Part shown: positions 10,301 through 22,337 of the stretch, one piece after another
Layout: each line of letters starts with the position of its first letter
How positions within the stretch are numbered: the stretch's first letter is position 1
NCBI GenBank assembly: GCA_022592445.1
Contig: JABYQR010000180.1
Span: 25,172-89,171 of the forward strand
Reading direction: 5' to 3'
Origin: Cytidiella melzeri
Taxonomy: Eukaryota > Basidiomycota > Agaricomycetes > Polyporales > Irpicaceae
Length of the DNA: 64,000 nucleotides
The notes under the pieces: generated by a model
The model's input: only the letters and a program-made list of their open reading frames with translations
Told to the model about the DNA's origin: nothing
Databases searched by the model: none
Translations under genes and position numbers: made by a program

Positions 10301-10559
10301 CTCAACTGGCAATATCATACCCTTATACCCTTGACTGCATATGTAACGATTCTAGCAATTGAAAGTTTACGGTCAAGTCATCAACTCTGTCTCGAGCTCG
10401 AATTGATGTGTGTTCGTGAAACAGTCACGGTGGTAAGCATGTCTCAATCTGAGAGACTTGAAATGAACCCCGGGCCCCCCGGCTGTGCGCGCTTCTGACA
10501 GCCTACTCAGGCTCGCGAGTCAGTGGCGTGTGGCTTTACTCTGTTTGTTTACGACCGTC

Positions 10560-12233
10560 ATGACCACCGCTGGACCTTCGCGCTTTCAGCTGAACGACTT
10601 ACCAACTTACAAGGAAACAACATCATCTCGTCTGAAATTCCTCTACTCGGATTTCTCGCGTCAGAAGCAATCAAACCCTGCGTCATTTACTTCGAATATC
10701 GAGTGGTGGAGACGTACACTCGAAGCAATAGTGCTCAACGGATACCAGTCACAGTCCCCGACACACCCCGCTAATCCAGACAGACTCGTCTTTCACGCCG
10801 TTGGACCTCAGGTCATCGAACAGTTCAGAGTCGAGGGAGTTGGCAAACCACTTGGACTCGCCACAGTGATTGTGAGTTTGCTCTGATGAATGGCCAGTCC
10901 GACGATGGAACTCACGAATAGCTTGCTAGGGAAGGCTGAACTGTGTCACTTGAAAACGTTCTTCCCTTTGAGCCAGTTTCGCACGTCGAAACAATCCATA
11001 TACGACCCCGGCTGGCTACCATACCGAATAGCGTCCTTCGTTATCGGCAAACCGCTTTGGTGGACGCTACAGCAGCTCAGTATCGTCAGCTCGGAGGATG
11101 GAGCAGGTTCCGAGAGTGACGCGCAGCGGTGGAGGAAGGTGAAAGGCGACTATGTGGTTGTCAGTTTGATGGAGCAGGCCGCAGAAGCCGTTCTGCACAA
11201 GCAGGAAGCCAAAGCTGGGTTATCTCTCGCGGACTCGCTGTACGGCTTTGACGGGTTCAAGCGAGAGTTTGGCACATGCGCATTCGGTGGCCTCGAACTG
11301 TCCAACATGGATATCAAGGTTCTCGTCAAGTTTCTGGAGCGTGACAGACAGGCTGTGGTGGTGCAGCGAGGAGTGAGTGTACCCTTTAACGTTCTCCAGA
11401 AATATTAGTGCAGAACTCACGCTTTGGTGCTTCTAGGTGATCAAATTTGTTGCATACTCGCCCTCTGCTGAGATCACCCCCGTAGATATCGGCGTCTTGG
11501 AACTTAAGAGCGCTGTAGAAAGCCTAGAAACCGGAATAGATCGTCTGCAAGGTCAAATAGACGAGTTGAGTATTCCTATATGCGCTCATTCGCTCTAGTG
11601 ATTGACGTTTGCATTAGACGAGCTGTGAGGATCTCAGCTGCTCTCCAGCAGAAACGCAGAGAAATGGCACTCAGCCATCTCCGTGCTAAGAAACAGTTCG
11701 AAGACCTGCTCAAGAAACGTCTGAACGCCCTTGATACCCTGCAAGCCACGTTAACACGTGTTGAGGCTTCGGCAGGCGACATCCAGGTCAGCCCACTCGT
11801 TTGTGTGCCGGTGCCCTTACCGATGGGGTTTTTGACTTCTTTCCTTTCTGCGTAGATCCTGAAGTCGTACGAATCTTCCAGCGCGACCCTCCGCGCAATT
11901 CTTGCTGACCCATCCCTCCAGCGCGACAAGATCGACGAGACGATGGAGGCCATGGCGTCTGCCAATGCGGAGGCCAAGGAGATCGACGACGCGATTCGTT
12001 CGGGTGCCGAAATTGCTCAGGCGGAAATCGGCGCGGACGACAGTGAGCTTGACGAGGAGCTCGCGGTGCTCGTGAAGGAGATGGAGCTGGAGAAGTCCAG
12101 CGCTGAGGTCGCAGCCGCTCGAAAAGACACCGAGGCGAAGCTGTCTGTTGCTGGGCTAGTTACTCCTGTTGGAACGCACGCGATGGAGGGGACCCCAGCG
12201 AACCGTACCAAGGTGCTGCTATCAGAGAACTAG
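10560..12233 (+). CDS. ESCRT-III / Snf7-family protein, CHMP7 (Chm7)-like
   Basis: Five exons, 10560-10871, 10935-11372, 11437-11564, 11618-11786 and 11856-12233, give a continuous 474-aa frame. The first half (FYSDFSRQK.., IYDPGWLPYRIASFVIGKPLWWTL) matches the CHMP7 N-terminal winged-helix-like domain. The second half, from VLVKFLERDRQAVV, is the Snf7 core: LELKSAVESLETGIDRLQ, a basic helix RISAALQQKRREMALSHLRAKKQ, and acidic helices ending DDSELDEELAVLVKEMELE. In the family CHMP7/Chm7 recruits ESCRT-III to the nuclear envelope for resealing and quality control of pore complexes. Long amphipathic/coiled-coil helices and the basic-to-acidic polarity are visible. The ATG at 10560 is favoured because an upstream in-frame ATG-less extension has no homology. 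Intact; no neighbour relation inferred. Confidence 0.85.
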
Positions 12234-12489
12234 AGTTCTTTCTTTGCGTTCTCCCTATCACACCAACACGCATACTCACCGAGGACAATTCGCGATGTAT
12301 ACATTCATCGCTCACATCACCATAATGCTATAGGAAATGTCGTTTATCTGGAATGATGTGGATGTGCATGCAAGTAAGAATTCTGATACATGGATGCTAG
12401 GGATACAAGGTAGGATGTGCGATACAAAGTGTTCTGGTAGTCAGTCATCCGAGCGACGAGATTGTCCGTCATAAAGTCCATAGTCATGT

Positions 12490-14334
12490 TCAATATCCGC
12501 CACCGTCTGGATTGCGGCTCTTCCTATCCGCTTCATACAGCCCATAAATACTGTACGTGGGACTCCTATAGTCCTCAAAGTCTTGTGGGTTACTGTGTGC
12601 CAGCGCCATCTGGGCCAGAGACGGTAACGGGGGAGGTGATGGCACTCGAGGCGGTTTCTCTTCAACTCTTTTCCTAGCGACAGCCCGAGCACGCGATGAG
12701 CTGTTTGCTTGGGGAGCAGAGCCTGCATCGGCAATCGAAACCATGCTTTGCGTGTCGCCTAGCATGAGCTTTCCAAGTCGAGCACTAGCATCCAGAGTTG
12801 GGCTCATGATGAACTGGCTCCTGCTGCGGCGCCGATCACCTGCGAGAGTGATAGAATCGTCCGGATAGATGGTCTGAGGCGACGCCGGGGTGGGACTAGC
12901 CAAGCCAAGGGCTGACGCGAGTGCTTTCGTGTCACGTTCTCTGTGGTCCTCCGACTTCACCATCGGTGAGAGGGGAGGTAGAACGTATTGCGACTCTTCG
13001 AATGGGTTACGATCATGTGTATGAGGGGCGTTGGCAGATGATCTGAGCAACGACGCAGGGGCGTAAGGAGCTTTCACGCGAGCGCGACCAGGCTTTGCCG
13101 AAGACATTGCTGTTGCCTTAGGCGTGGTAGGATTAGGTGGCAATGGAGAGGCGGGACCACCGTAAAGATCTGAAGTGCCGTATGTGCTGGGAACATGGAG
13201 CTTGTTCGAGACAATGACGCTCTGACGTATATCCCTCGAGGTAGACATTCTTCGCGCCGTCGGCTTGGAATTGCAACGTTGTAGAACCGGCATCCCGTCA
13301 GCAGTCAGAGGCGATCCCGTTAAAGCCAAACATACGTTACCGGACATAGGAGAGCCAGGATAGACAGAGGCCGAGACGGCAGAAATCCTGTTCATTGTAC
13401 GAGCAGCAGTGTTTGTGGCACTGGCGTTAGGTCCACTGAAGGGATACGTGGGCTTCTGGCCAAAGTCGGAAGACTTGCGATTAGGAGGACCATCATCGAC
13501 GTTGAACGACGGCGGTGGCTTGGCAAGAGATACATGCGGATACTGAGTCCAGGTTAACGGAGTTCCATCGCTGCCAGGCTTTGCAGAGATGCGTTCTTTG
13601 CCGCCAAAGAGAGACTCTTCCTCAGCATCTATCTTACGTTCCTCCATGTAGTCATCCTGGAGGATCGGCAACGAAGGTGTTGGATAGTGGTGCTTCCGAG
13701 GTCGCTTGAACATCCTATAAAGGACATAACAGCCCAAGAGCAAGAAAGCAGAACCAACGCCCAGTAGAACGATAATCACAGTAGAAAGATGTTTCGGTGC
13801 TGAAGGATGCGCCTGCTGCTGAGAGCCAAGAACGGTAGCTGACGACGCAGCAGCTGACTTGGATGCAGACGACGTAGCAACTGTTGTAACCGCCAGAGAC
13901 GTGGCAAAGGCGGAAAGCGGAGGCAGCGGAGAAAACCCCGAGGTCGACAAAGGCTGCTGAGTGGAAGTCGGCATAATCACTGGAAGTACTCCAGTGTAGA
14001 TGGCTCCTGAGGGGTACAGCGTATGCGATCCTCCTGTATCCGGCGCAGGATTAGGCACGGCGTTCACATCAACGTCTGAGGCGGGATGCACGAGAGTTTT
14101 TGACGTTGCTTTCGTGAGTTGCTTCTTCGTTTGATTGCTTTTCTTTTTCCCGTGCGACTGCTCCGCATAGTTCACAGAGTGCGCTGCCGACTTTGAACCA
14201 GATTTTACACGCGATTTCGTCTGTGTGTCATGAATCTTCGTCGCCTGGTAGTTTTTGGATGACGGAGAGGGAGAGTTCATAGCCATGTTGAGTAGCTGAT
14301 CAGGCAAGTCTCTTCTAGTGCGTGAAGCGACCAT
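12490..14334 (-). CDS. Single-pass membrane protein, fungal, function unknown
   Basis: An intronless 614-aa frame if the ATG at 14334 (M-V-A-S-R-T-R-R) is used; the frame continues upstream, so the start is uncertain. Residues 1-180 are Ser/Thr/Pro-rich and low-complexity, likely outside the membrane and glycosylated. One clear transmembrane helix follows (STVIIVLLGVGSAFLLLGCY, around 13760-13700), then a basic stop-transfer R-M-F-K-R-P-R-K-H-H. The long cytoplasmic tail is rich in Ser/Pro with many SP and RxxS sites and ends DFEDYRSPTYSIYGLYEADR. No N-terminal signal peptide is obvious. This layout is common in basidiomycete plasma-membrane or septum-associated proteins of unknown role. It is divergent from the checkpoint gene to its right. 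Confidence 0.75.
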   Translation of the reverse strand: MVASRTRRDLPDQLLNMAMNSPSPSSKNYQATKIHDTQTKSRVKSGSKSAAHSVNYAEQSHGKKKSNQTKKQLTKATSKTLVHPASDVDVNAVPNPAPDTGGSHTLYPSGAIYTGVLPVIMPTSTQQPLSTSGFSPLPPLSAFATSLAVTTVATSSASKSAAASSATVLGSQQQAHPSAPKHLSTVIIVLLGVGSAFLLLGCYVLYRMFKRPRKHHYPTPSLPILQDDYMEERKIDAEEESLFGGKERISAKPGSDGTPLTWTQYPHVSLAKPPPSFNVDDGPPNRKSSDFGQKPTYPFSGPNASATNTAARTMNRISAVSASVYPGSPMSGNVCLALTGSPLTADGMPVLQRCNSKPTARRMSTSRDIRQSVIVSNKLHVPSTYGTSDLYGGPASPLPPNPTTPKATAMSSAKPGRARVKAPYAPASLLRSSANAPHTHDRNPFEESQYVLPPLSPMVKSEDHRERDTKALASALGLASPTPASPQTIYPDDSITLAGDRRRSRSQFIMSPTLDASARLGKLMLGDTQSMVSIADAGSAPQANSSSRARAVARKRVEEKPPRVPSPPPLPSLAQMALAHSNPQDFEDYRSPTYSIYGLYEADRKSRNPDGGGY

Positions 14335-14919
14335 ATCTTGGTAAAGAGCGTGATGTGGAAGGAGCGTGTTGGCGCAGAATCTGCAGAGTGATTTCCTCGT
14401 TGGTTGGCGACCAGCGCAGAAAGAGACAAGACGGAGTACTCGTAGTGAACTGCGGTGGTCGTGGTGGAACTTGAAGCAGAGCAACTCTGGCTATGGGCGC
14501 CTCTACTTTCAACATGTAGATCCATCACGTGTCCGCGTCGCAAGACGCCCATTAGCGGGGTCGGAGTCGCGACTTGGCCGCTAACATCGTCGTCGACAAC
14601 GACCACAACATCCCATCCACTACCTGCGACAACCAGACCGGTCCGTACATCTCTTGCTCTGGGGCTTAAAACAGTGGCAGTTCGTGCTGCTCCCAGACAT
14701 CCCGATACTCCAGCCGCCACAGTCTCGAAGACGCGACAAAGAGGATCCTGGTGTTTCTGTATCACGCGTAAGAACGAGGCCTTTCAGGTATATCAGAACT
14801 CTCTTGACCAGTCTTTTTTTAGTCTTTTTGGTGACGTGGGGGTGGTATGGAGAAATATGCGGACTCAATTTAGTGCGTCTGCATTTTTTTCTACACGTTC
14901 CGGATATAAACTCCATTGT
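14335..14919. promoter_or_regulatory. Intergenic region between divergent genes
   Basis: No convincing ORF. It must hold the promoters of the membrane-protein gene (minus) and the checkpoint gene (plus), and possibly the missing first exon of the latter. A T-rich tract occurs at 14813-14830 and another near 14884. Confidence 0.4.
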
Positions 14920-14921
14920 AA

Positions 14922-17900
14922 CATCACATTTACAACAGTAGCGATGGATCTCAAGCCAGTCAGCTTCTCAAAAACGTTGTAGCAGGGAACGCCGTTGCGC
15001 AGCCACCAGTGACCTCCAGCGCCGAGTATTCTGTGCGAGATGACTATGTATCTCATGCCAGTCCTCAAGCAGTCATTTCTCAGTACCGAATACAAGACTT
15101 GGTAGTTACTCAACCTCACGGCGACGGCACCGCTTCCCCAAAAAATCCCGTCGATGGCCAAATACCAGTCTCCTCCTGGGAACCTCCGGGTCTCGCCCAT
15201 GCCCTCGTGCCGTCTGTATCAGTAGTAGGGCATGGCCAGTCGTCAGGGGTGGCTGAAGCTGGCCTGGTTGCCACAGGTGTGAATGTGGCACGACCCGGCA
15301 GTCAAGTGTGTGCACCAAACGCGCCTGTTACACCTTCTGTGTTCCCGGATGCTTCGCAAAGAGCAAGAGCGACAAGCAACGCACAAATACCTTCCCCTAC
15401 TCCGACGCCATCACCAGCTTCGCCTCGTGGCAGTAAGAGAAGACCAGCGCGACGTCGCAAACAAAGGTCTCTTTCCCCTGTGTCAGATGACTCTTTTGCT
15501 GGGCCACTGCCAAAGGATTTGGCACAAAAGCTGTTCATGGCGAAATCGAAGGCTTTCCAGGTGCCGTTATCTCAGCTCGGTCGAACTCAAGACTCGTCAA
15601 TCGACGACATGGGCAACCGTGACGAACTCTTGTCAACGGCTTCAACGGATGATCTACATGGGTCACCAGACGATCACAGCACGGCGCGCTCAAGTCGCAT
15701 TCTTGCCCCTTCTTCTGAACCTGACGATAGCCAGGCAGAAAACGAGTCATTCCTAGGGCCACAAGCACAAACGGTCGACGACGACTATGATCCAGCCCAG
15801 ACGCAGCAGTCAGTTTGGTTTCCTTCATCGGCAGAAGCTGAGCTCGTGGTACAGCAAATCCGGGAGGATCACTCTAGTATGTCATGTTTGAGATCAGGCG
15901 ATAATGATAGCTCTGATCCGAAATCACGTAGATTCGCCGGAGCGCAACCTACCGTCGACGCCGGAGCCAACGCCGCCAGATGACAACCTTCCCATCAGCG
16001 AGCTTTCTGTCGAACAGACACAGCCAGATGATTACATCTCCGTCAGCGACATTCCTATGCAACAGGCGGGGACCTCTAGTGCCGCCAGCGCAGCGCGAAG
16101 CATCATGTCCTTGGTCGATCCTCGTAAAGTATACCGTTACAAGGCAGTGCTTGAACACGCACAGTTAAGCAGCCGACCGCCTCTAAACTCCACCTGGCCT
16201 CAACCTACGCCGGCATATAGCGAGGGCGAAGAAACACAGCCTTCGACCTCCTCCCGCCTACCTGCCACTGGTCACCTTCGGCTGCGCTCGCGCTCTCCAC
16301 CAGCCGCATTGTCGGGCGACGTGGAAGAAACTCAGATCACATCCTCCGCTAATCTACCTGCAACTGGCCACTTTGCTCCCATAATCAACTCATCACCTAC
16401 ACCTACACCCCCTGCTATACCTTCGGCTATCTCGAACCTTCCACCCACTGCCTCTCGAATCGAACGAGAGCTGCAGCAATCACCTGTCTCACGGCCACCT
16501 ATAAATCGGCGAGGCATCTTCTCTACTCTGGCAGATTACTCTGACATGGATACCATCCCGGATTCCGAAGCTACGCCTTCAGATGTGATTCGAGGTCCCA
16601 CCATGTCACCCGTCATACCATCTCCCATCCCTTCTCTTGCGATACATCCTAAACGTACTACACATTCCCCCCCTCCTCTTGCAGAGAAACCTCGTTCCAA
16701 ACCTGTGCCGAAGTCTCCTAGCAAACCTCTTTTCAAAATCGCCCTGTCACACTCTACATCGGCTGAAGTAGTACCAGACTCTATTGAAGAGCCCAATGAT
16801 GCTACAGAAGACGAAGCTTGTGAGGACGAAGGCAAGAAGGGCAAGTCGGCCGAGAAGCAGGAAGATGAGGAGAGCTCGGAAGAGGAGGGCAAGCGGAACG
16901 ATCAGCCAGCGGAAAAGGGACAAGAAGAAGAGTGTTCCGGAGAAGAGAGCCAGCCTTTGGCCCAGGTTGTTGCGCACCGAAAACAATCTGGCCAAGCGGT
17001 AGCGAAACTCAAACGCGCACGAGGTCTCTCCCAGACATTGATGCCTCCTCCGCCCAAGAAAGAGAAGGTCGCGGCCTCAATCGCAATGTCGACGCGGGCA
17101 CGTGGGAGGGCGGCTCTTCCAGGTGATGCCGAGGAGAACGTTCCTTCTTCTGTCCCGCAGGAGAACGAGACGAAGGCCAATGCTCCACGGAGCGTCACCC
17201 GCGGAAAGGCTGCTGCTAGGAAGGGGAATGCGAAAGGCAAAGGCAAGGGGAAGGGGAAGAAGCTCGTCAACCCGAAGCCAGTGACACCGATACGTAGCCA
17301 CGATGGTGATATGAGCGATGAACTGTCTGAGGTGGAAGGCACCGTCGCGGACGACCTTCGGACTGAGCTCGCAGAAGAAGACGGCATGGATGTTGACGAT
17401 GCCCTTCCCGGTCCAGGGCCATCCACTCGGAAACGTAAGCGCATGGCCTCAGCTATGCCACTTCGCTCCTCTACGAAGTCCTCTGCTAAGCTGACTAGAC
17501 CATCGACTACCACGCCTGGATTTCGTCCTACGAAGCGAATGAAGCCAGAATCCATTGAGTTTATCAAGCGCTCGGGAGCTACTCGCGTGTTTGCTTTATG
17601 GAAAGACGACAACTACTTCTACAGCGGCACTGTGCACTCAGAAATGGCGCCTAACAAGTACTTCATCCAATTTGATGATAGCACCCAAGCCGAGGTGGAA
17701 ATTCAGTCCTTACGAGCTTGCGAGTTCAAGAAGGGCGATTACGTATATTGCATTTCAAAAGACATCGATCACCAGGTCCAGGTTGTTGACGCATCCAAGG
17801 GTGTCTCCGACGAGGTCGTCACGGTGGAAGACGAGATGGAGGAGTTCGATGTGTATCTTAGTGATATCAAGGTGTTCGGGAGGACGATAGAACATCAGTG

Positions 17901-18972
17901 GGACGACAGGAAGCTGACCGCCAACAAAATAGATCCGTATGAGAAACCCCGCCCGACCCAGTCGTCGACGCCATCAAGTCAGTCCGCGACTAGCAGCTCA
18001 ACTGGCGCTGGCATCGCAAGGGGTAGAAAGATGTTGTCAAAAATGGGCTTCGCTGTGACACTGAGCAATGCAGACGGATCGACGGACCTACGCAGGGGTC
18101 TGTGTCGTACGATCGAGAGTCACGGTGGGATCATAGTTGACGATTGGGGGAAGTTGTTCTCGATGATTGGTACTCACGAGGCGCAAGGGAAACGATGGTT
18201 GGTCAGAAAGCACGACGTGCGATGGATCAAGACGAAGGAGGACCTGCATAAGGTCTTCCTCCTCGCGGACACCTCGAACCAAAAGCCCAAGTTCTTGATG
18301 GCGCTGGCGCTCGGTATTCCTTGTGTGAAGGTCGATTGGTTGCATGACTCCGTTAAAGCGGTACGTATCTTTTTTTGTCATACTCTTTGTAGTGTGGTCA
18401 TGCTGATACAGATGTTGTGCGAAGAACGAGAAAAAGCAATGGCAGTCGTATCTGCTCCCCACTGGAACTTCTGAACGGTTGCACGCGCGTATCTCCCAGC
18501 TCGTAGACCTGAACTGGGGAGACTGTCTCGAGCACCTGCAGCACATCATGGACAATCCTGTGGCTATCAAAATCTTCGCGAATATGAATATTCTCTGTGT
18601 CTCTCCCGACTTTGTACCCGAGAAGGCAAAGAAGGTACGCAGTACTCTTGTGACACAGCAATCTTAACAGCTGCTCAGTGCTTTGTTGTGGAATTACAGG
18701 GCTCAGCGGGCGATATGTCTTCCGATGCCGATTCTAAACGTATGATTCCTCGCATCATACTGTGTATGGGAGCATCAACAGTTGAGGCTGTCGCCGACAC
18801 TAAATACGCCCGTGCTCAGAACCTCGCCGACCACTACGACTATATCGTCATCGAGCCAGATACATATCCTGATATCACCTCACGCTTAAGGAGGCTAGAA
18901 AATTGCGTACCGTTCACGTGGGTCAAGGAGTGTTTGATCACTGGGAGGATCCTGCCTATCGACGATGCTTAG
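14922..18972 (+). CDS. DNA-damage checkpoint mediator, Crb2/Rad9/53BP1-like
   Basis: Exons to 15876, 15932-18360, 18425-18634 and 18700-18972; the GT-AG joints keep frame. Translation from the first in-frame codons begins DGSQASQLLKNVVAGNAVAQ, and there is no in-frame ATG after the upstream stop at 14919, so a short first exon is probably missing from this model. About 900 residues of Ser/Pro-rich, SQ/TQ-containing disordered sequence (RTQDSS, EETQPS, ELSVEQTQ) would be ATM/ATR-type kinase targets. A tandem-Tudor-like module follows (ATRVFALWKDDNYFYSGTV.., KYFIQFDDSTQAEVEI..), then two C-terminal BRCT repeats (MGFAVTLSN..LRRGLCRTIESHGGIIVDDW; VPRIILCMG-like PRIILCMGASTVEA..FTWVKECLITGRILP). 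In the family this scaffold reads methylated histone H4 and activates Chk kinases at breaks. It lies tail-to-tail with the SPX-RING gene. Confidence 0.85.
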
Positions 18973-19538
18973 AGTTATCGTGGTACCTCAGGCCTCTTCA
19001 TTCATCTTCCTATCACCTCATTTTCCACTTCTTCATGTTATTCTTGGATCTCCTCCACTTTTCTTGTTCATACCCGCACGTTGTTAGATTGGACCTTGCC
19101 ACGCTTTCCCTCTTTTCTCCAATCAAACTTTGTACATGTTCATTTTGTTCCTTGTTGCATCCTTCTTGTTCTTCTCACGCTCTCGCACCTACCCTAGCGT
19201 TTCACTATACTATACTAACGTACAGAGCCGACTACCCAATTCCTCCATTTACCGTACCCCACACCATACATAAGTACATATGATAGTTCTCGTTGATTAC
19301 ACTTGTATTACACAATGTGTTTCTTGTGAGCATTTGGCTCGCTGTACATACCATGTATTGTTATCTGTCTATATCTAGTTATTCTGGTAGCTTGGTTTAA
19401 GCCACCCAGGCGTGAATCAAAACGCAAGTACGGATTCGAAATACAGCATTACAGTACACCGGTATAGATGCGACCTGATTCATCCAAAGACACGTCATAA
19501 AACCTAGGAGATAAAACATCATATACCAAGTGCGTCGC
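18973..19538. other. Convergent 3' region
   Basis: Pyrimidine-rich, AT-rising sequence between two converging stop codons. It should contain both polyadenylation regions; no gene or repeat recognised. Confidence 0.5.
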
Positions 19539-21662
19539 TTACATGAGAACACACGCCGGTCCATCCGTCTTGAATCCCAGCTCCCTCATCTGGTCCTCCG
19601 CCGCCTCCCGCTCGCTCTGCTGCAGCTTCTCCCTTGCCTCGATCGGGAACCAATCCTTCATGAAGTTGAGGAGCGCCCAGTCCACGTTCGCTTGAGGAAG
19701 AAACGCCCGTCAGAGAACGAACGTGCGTGAAAAGAAGCGAATGGAGAGCTCGGATTGGTGGAACTTACACCTATCCGCCTGGAGGACTGTGGGAGCGCGG
19801 CACATTGGACAGTCGCCTTGCCCCCGTTTCTGCATCTTCACCAGACACCTGTACTCCAGTCCAAGCGGTATTTAGCGTTCCACGGATGCAACCTTGGACG
19901 ACACAAAAGGTGACAGACGAGACGGGGACGTACCGGACGCAGAACAAATGCCCGCAGAATAGGCGTATGGGTTTGAACGCGATGCTCGTGCATATCGCAC
20001 AAGCGTAGTCGTCGATGTGGGGTATGACGGGTAGGATGGTCTCGCCGACCGCTTGCACCAGCATGTGCGCGAGTGATGTACTTGGTCGGGTCGAAAGTAC
20101 CAATGCCGAAGAATCCATAGGGGAGGAAGACAGGTCGGACGGGTGTTGCTGGACAGTGAGGAGGGAGGGCGAGAACGGCAGTGCGGTGCGTTTCGCGTGT
20201 TTCTTGAGGATCTTTCGCGTCGCTTCTGTCGTGGCGAATTGGAACTGTAGTGGCGGCGGCGGTGGATCTAAAGTCAGTTATTCCACTCGCCACCATTGAC
20301 TACAGCCCACACGTACCTTCTTCAAATCCAAAATAAATGTGTTGAGCCGCACGAATTTCTCCATCGCTTCCCGACTCTGCTTCATCCTCAACGTCCTACC
20401 GCCAACAAATCCCCTCGCGGCCAGCCTCTGCTTGAATGTTTCCAACCGCTGCTCTGCGTCCTCGACACTCCTCTCCCCTCTCGACCTCTCCCTATGATTC
20501 TCAAATACCTCCAAATCAATATACATCTGGAATATCTCACGCCAGTGATACAAATCGCTCTTCGCTCCGCTTAACAGCGGTATGATGGGGCGTGTGGGTG
20601 GTACGCGCACGAACGCGGGGTTCGTCCCGTACGGCGAGTATCCTGTGAATGTATGGGATGTAGCGGACATGGGTCGGGCGGTGGACGCTATCGAACGAGA
20701 GAGCTCGTGCAGATTCCGAATAAAGTCGTCACCGACAGCCCCGAGCTGGGTGCTCAGTGCTTGCAAGGCCTGCATAAGGAGCCGGAAGAACGCTGTGTCA
20801 GAAGGGAGGGGGATGATTACTTCGTGCAGCGAAGGGTGCGACACTGGTTGTGCGAGTGAAGACTCAGACGAGCTACGAATGAAAACCATAGTTCGGCCAT
20901 ATTGAGGTGAGTGCTTGGGAAACGAGACCGGGAACGGATGGGACGCACGATGGGGGTATGATTGCTTCCGACTCCGTTTTGTCATTTCCCAGTGAATCTT
21001 TGAGTTCCGAAAGGCCTTCATCTGTTTTGACACCAGATGCAGATGGTATGGGTTGGTCCGAGTGTGTCCCCAATTCCTCCGCAGCATGCCTAGCTGCTGG
21101 GTCGCCATCGTATCCATAGTCTGGACAGGGGAAAACAGGCAGTAGTGTACGCTCCATTTCTTCACCTCGTTCGCTTGCTCTTTTGCTGTCCTCCACTCCT
21201 GCACCGTCTACATCAACGTCCTCCAACATTGTTGTCGACAGCAATGGCGTGTCAACAAGCAGACGGAGCCTAGGTTCGAGCCCGTTAGAGTCGGTGTTAA
21301 TCTCGTACACGACTCGAGATAGTCCTGCTGTTGTATCGTGTGAGGACGCTACCGGCACCCATGGCGAAGACGACGAGGTTCCGCCCACCTCTCTTGCCTT
21401 CCCCTTTCCTTTCCCAGTATCGTCGGGAAGTGTCTCTGTCTCAAGGAGCACTTGGTGAAGGACGTCGGGGGTTAATCCTGGCGCATACATCGAGGTTTAG
21501 TGAGGCTCGTAGATAGGAAAAGTATGAAGACAGACCGAGCTGGGTAAGCTCCTGAACGACTTGGTTGATGAGTTTCTTGAGCTTCCTGTATTCTATGGCG
21601 CTGTCCCTCAGCTCTGGCGGGAGAGAGAGTAAGAGCTCTGTGTATGTCTTTGAGAAATGCAT
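19539..21662 (-). CDS. SPX-RING E3 ubiquitin ligase
   Basis: Minus-strand multi-exon gene. Exon 1 (21662-21536) encodes M-H-F-S-K-T-Y-T-E-L-L-L-S-L-P-P-E-L, the hallmark N-terminus of SPX-RING proteins (N. crassa RING-14 type, plant NLA type). Exon 2 starts at 21477. A second SPX block lies near 20860-20610 (FFRLLMQALQALSTQLGAVGDDFIRNLHELSRSI), followed by helices with EQRLETFKQRLAARG and REAMEKFVRLNTFILDLKK. The C-terminal RING reads CAICTSIAFKPIRLFCGHLFC (about 20000), continuing after introns into C-P-M-C near 19805, a C3HC4 pattern. It ends ...GPACVLM at 19539. SPX domains bind inositol pyrophosphates, so a phosphate-signalling ubiquitin ligase is likely. The splice between exon 2 and the second SPX block (about 20960-20880) could not be settled. 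No TATA box was recognised upstream. Confidence 0.8.
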
Positions 21663-22272
21663 TTCTAGGTGTGAGTTGTCGGTGGGTCCAAGTTTCGAAT
21701 AGCCACTTTCAAGTTTGTGACGGAGTAACTCAGCGCTTGGATCTTACACGTACCTGATTTTAACGCTAGATAACCTTGCTGTGAACCACCGTCTTCAACT
21801 CTGTTGCAGGATTCCAAACAACCATGAGTCAGTATGTAGCCCATTGCACCTCTAATGTCACTTCTGAATGCTGAGAAATTCAGGGCGGTCACTGGTGTTA
21901 CCTGTCTGTGCCACGCAAGCACTCCAATACCGTCTCTCAAGGCTGCCATTCCAACTGACGGCAAGAGCGAGCTCCAAGCGGCGAGACACAGCAACTCTGC
22001 GTATCTGACAGCGCGATGCACCGTGCGATGCAGATGAATAGAACGGCCTTTTGCACTATGAGACTCTGCAGGTGCATCTTTATAAGAGATAGCGATGAAC
22101 GAGGATCCAAGGTTAAGCCTGCGGATTTGCATGCTAGTGGGTCAGTACTAGTCAGTCATCAATTTGTGTATTTTTACCGCACATAGCAACCGATGTTTAC
22201 CTCTACAATGGCATTCACCCACCCAAGTATGGACGAGCCAAAGCATCGCTGCGAAGGATATTCTGGGCAAAG
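21663..22272. other. Intergenic region, SPX-RING to Ser-rich gene
   Basis: A 155-codon minus-strand frame (21665-22132) exists but has no domain or composition typical of a protein; I do not call it. The 5' regions of the two divergent genes lie here. Confidence 0.4.
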
Positions 22273-22280
22273 TATATAAG
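22273..22280 (+). promoter_or_regulatory. TATA box for the 22338 gene
   Basis: TATATAAG, 58 bp upstream of the ATG at 22338, in otherwise mixed-composition sequence. Confidence 0.5.
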
Positions 22281-22337
22281 CCCTCTTGCTCTTAATCTCA
22301 TCTTCCCTCCACCCGCACACTAATAGCATTGCCTGCC

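Noticed and set aside
21665..22132. 155-codon minus-strand ORF upstream of the SPX-RING gene
   Set aside because: No domain, no intron signals, and it lies in the 5' region of two divergent genes.
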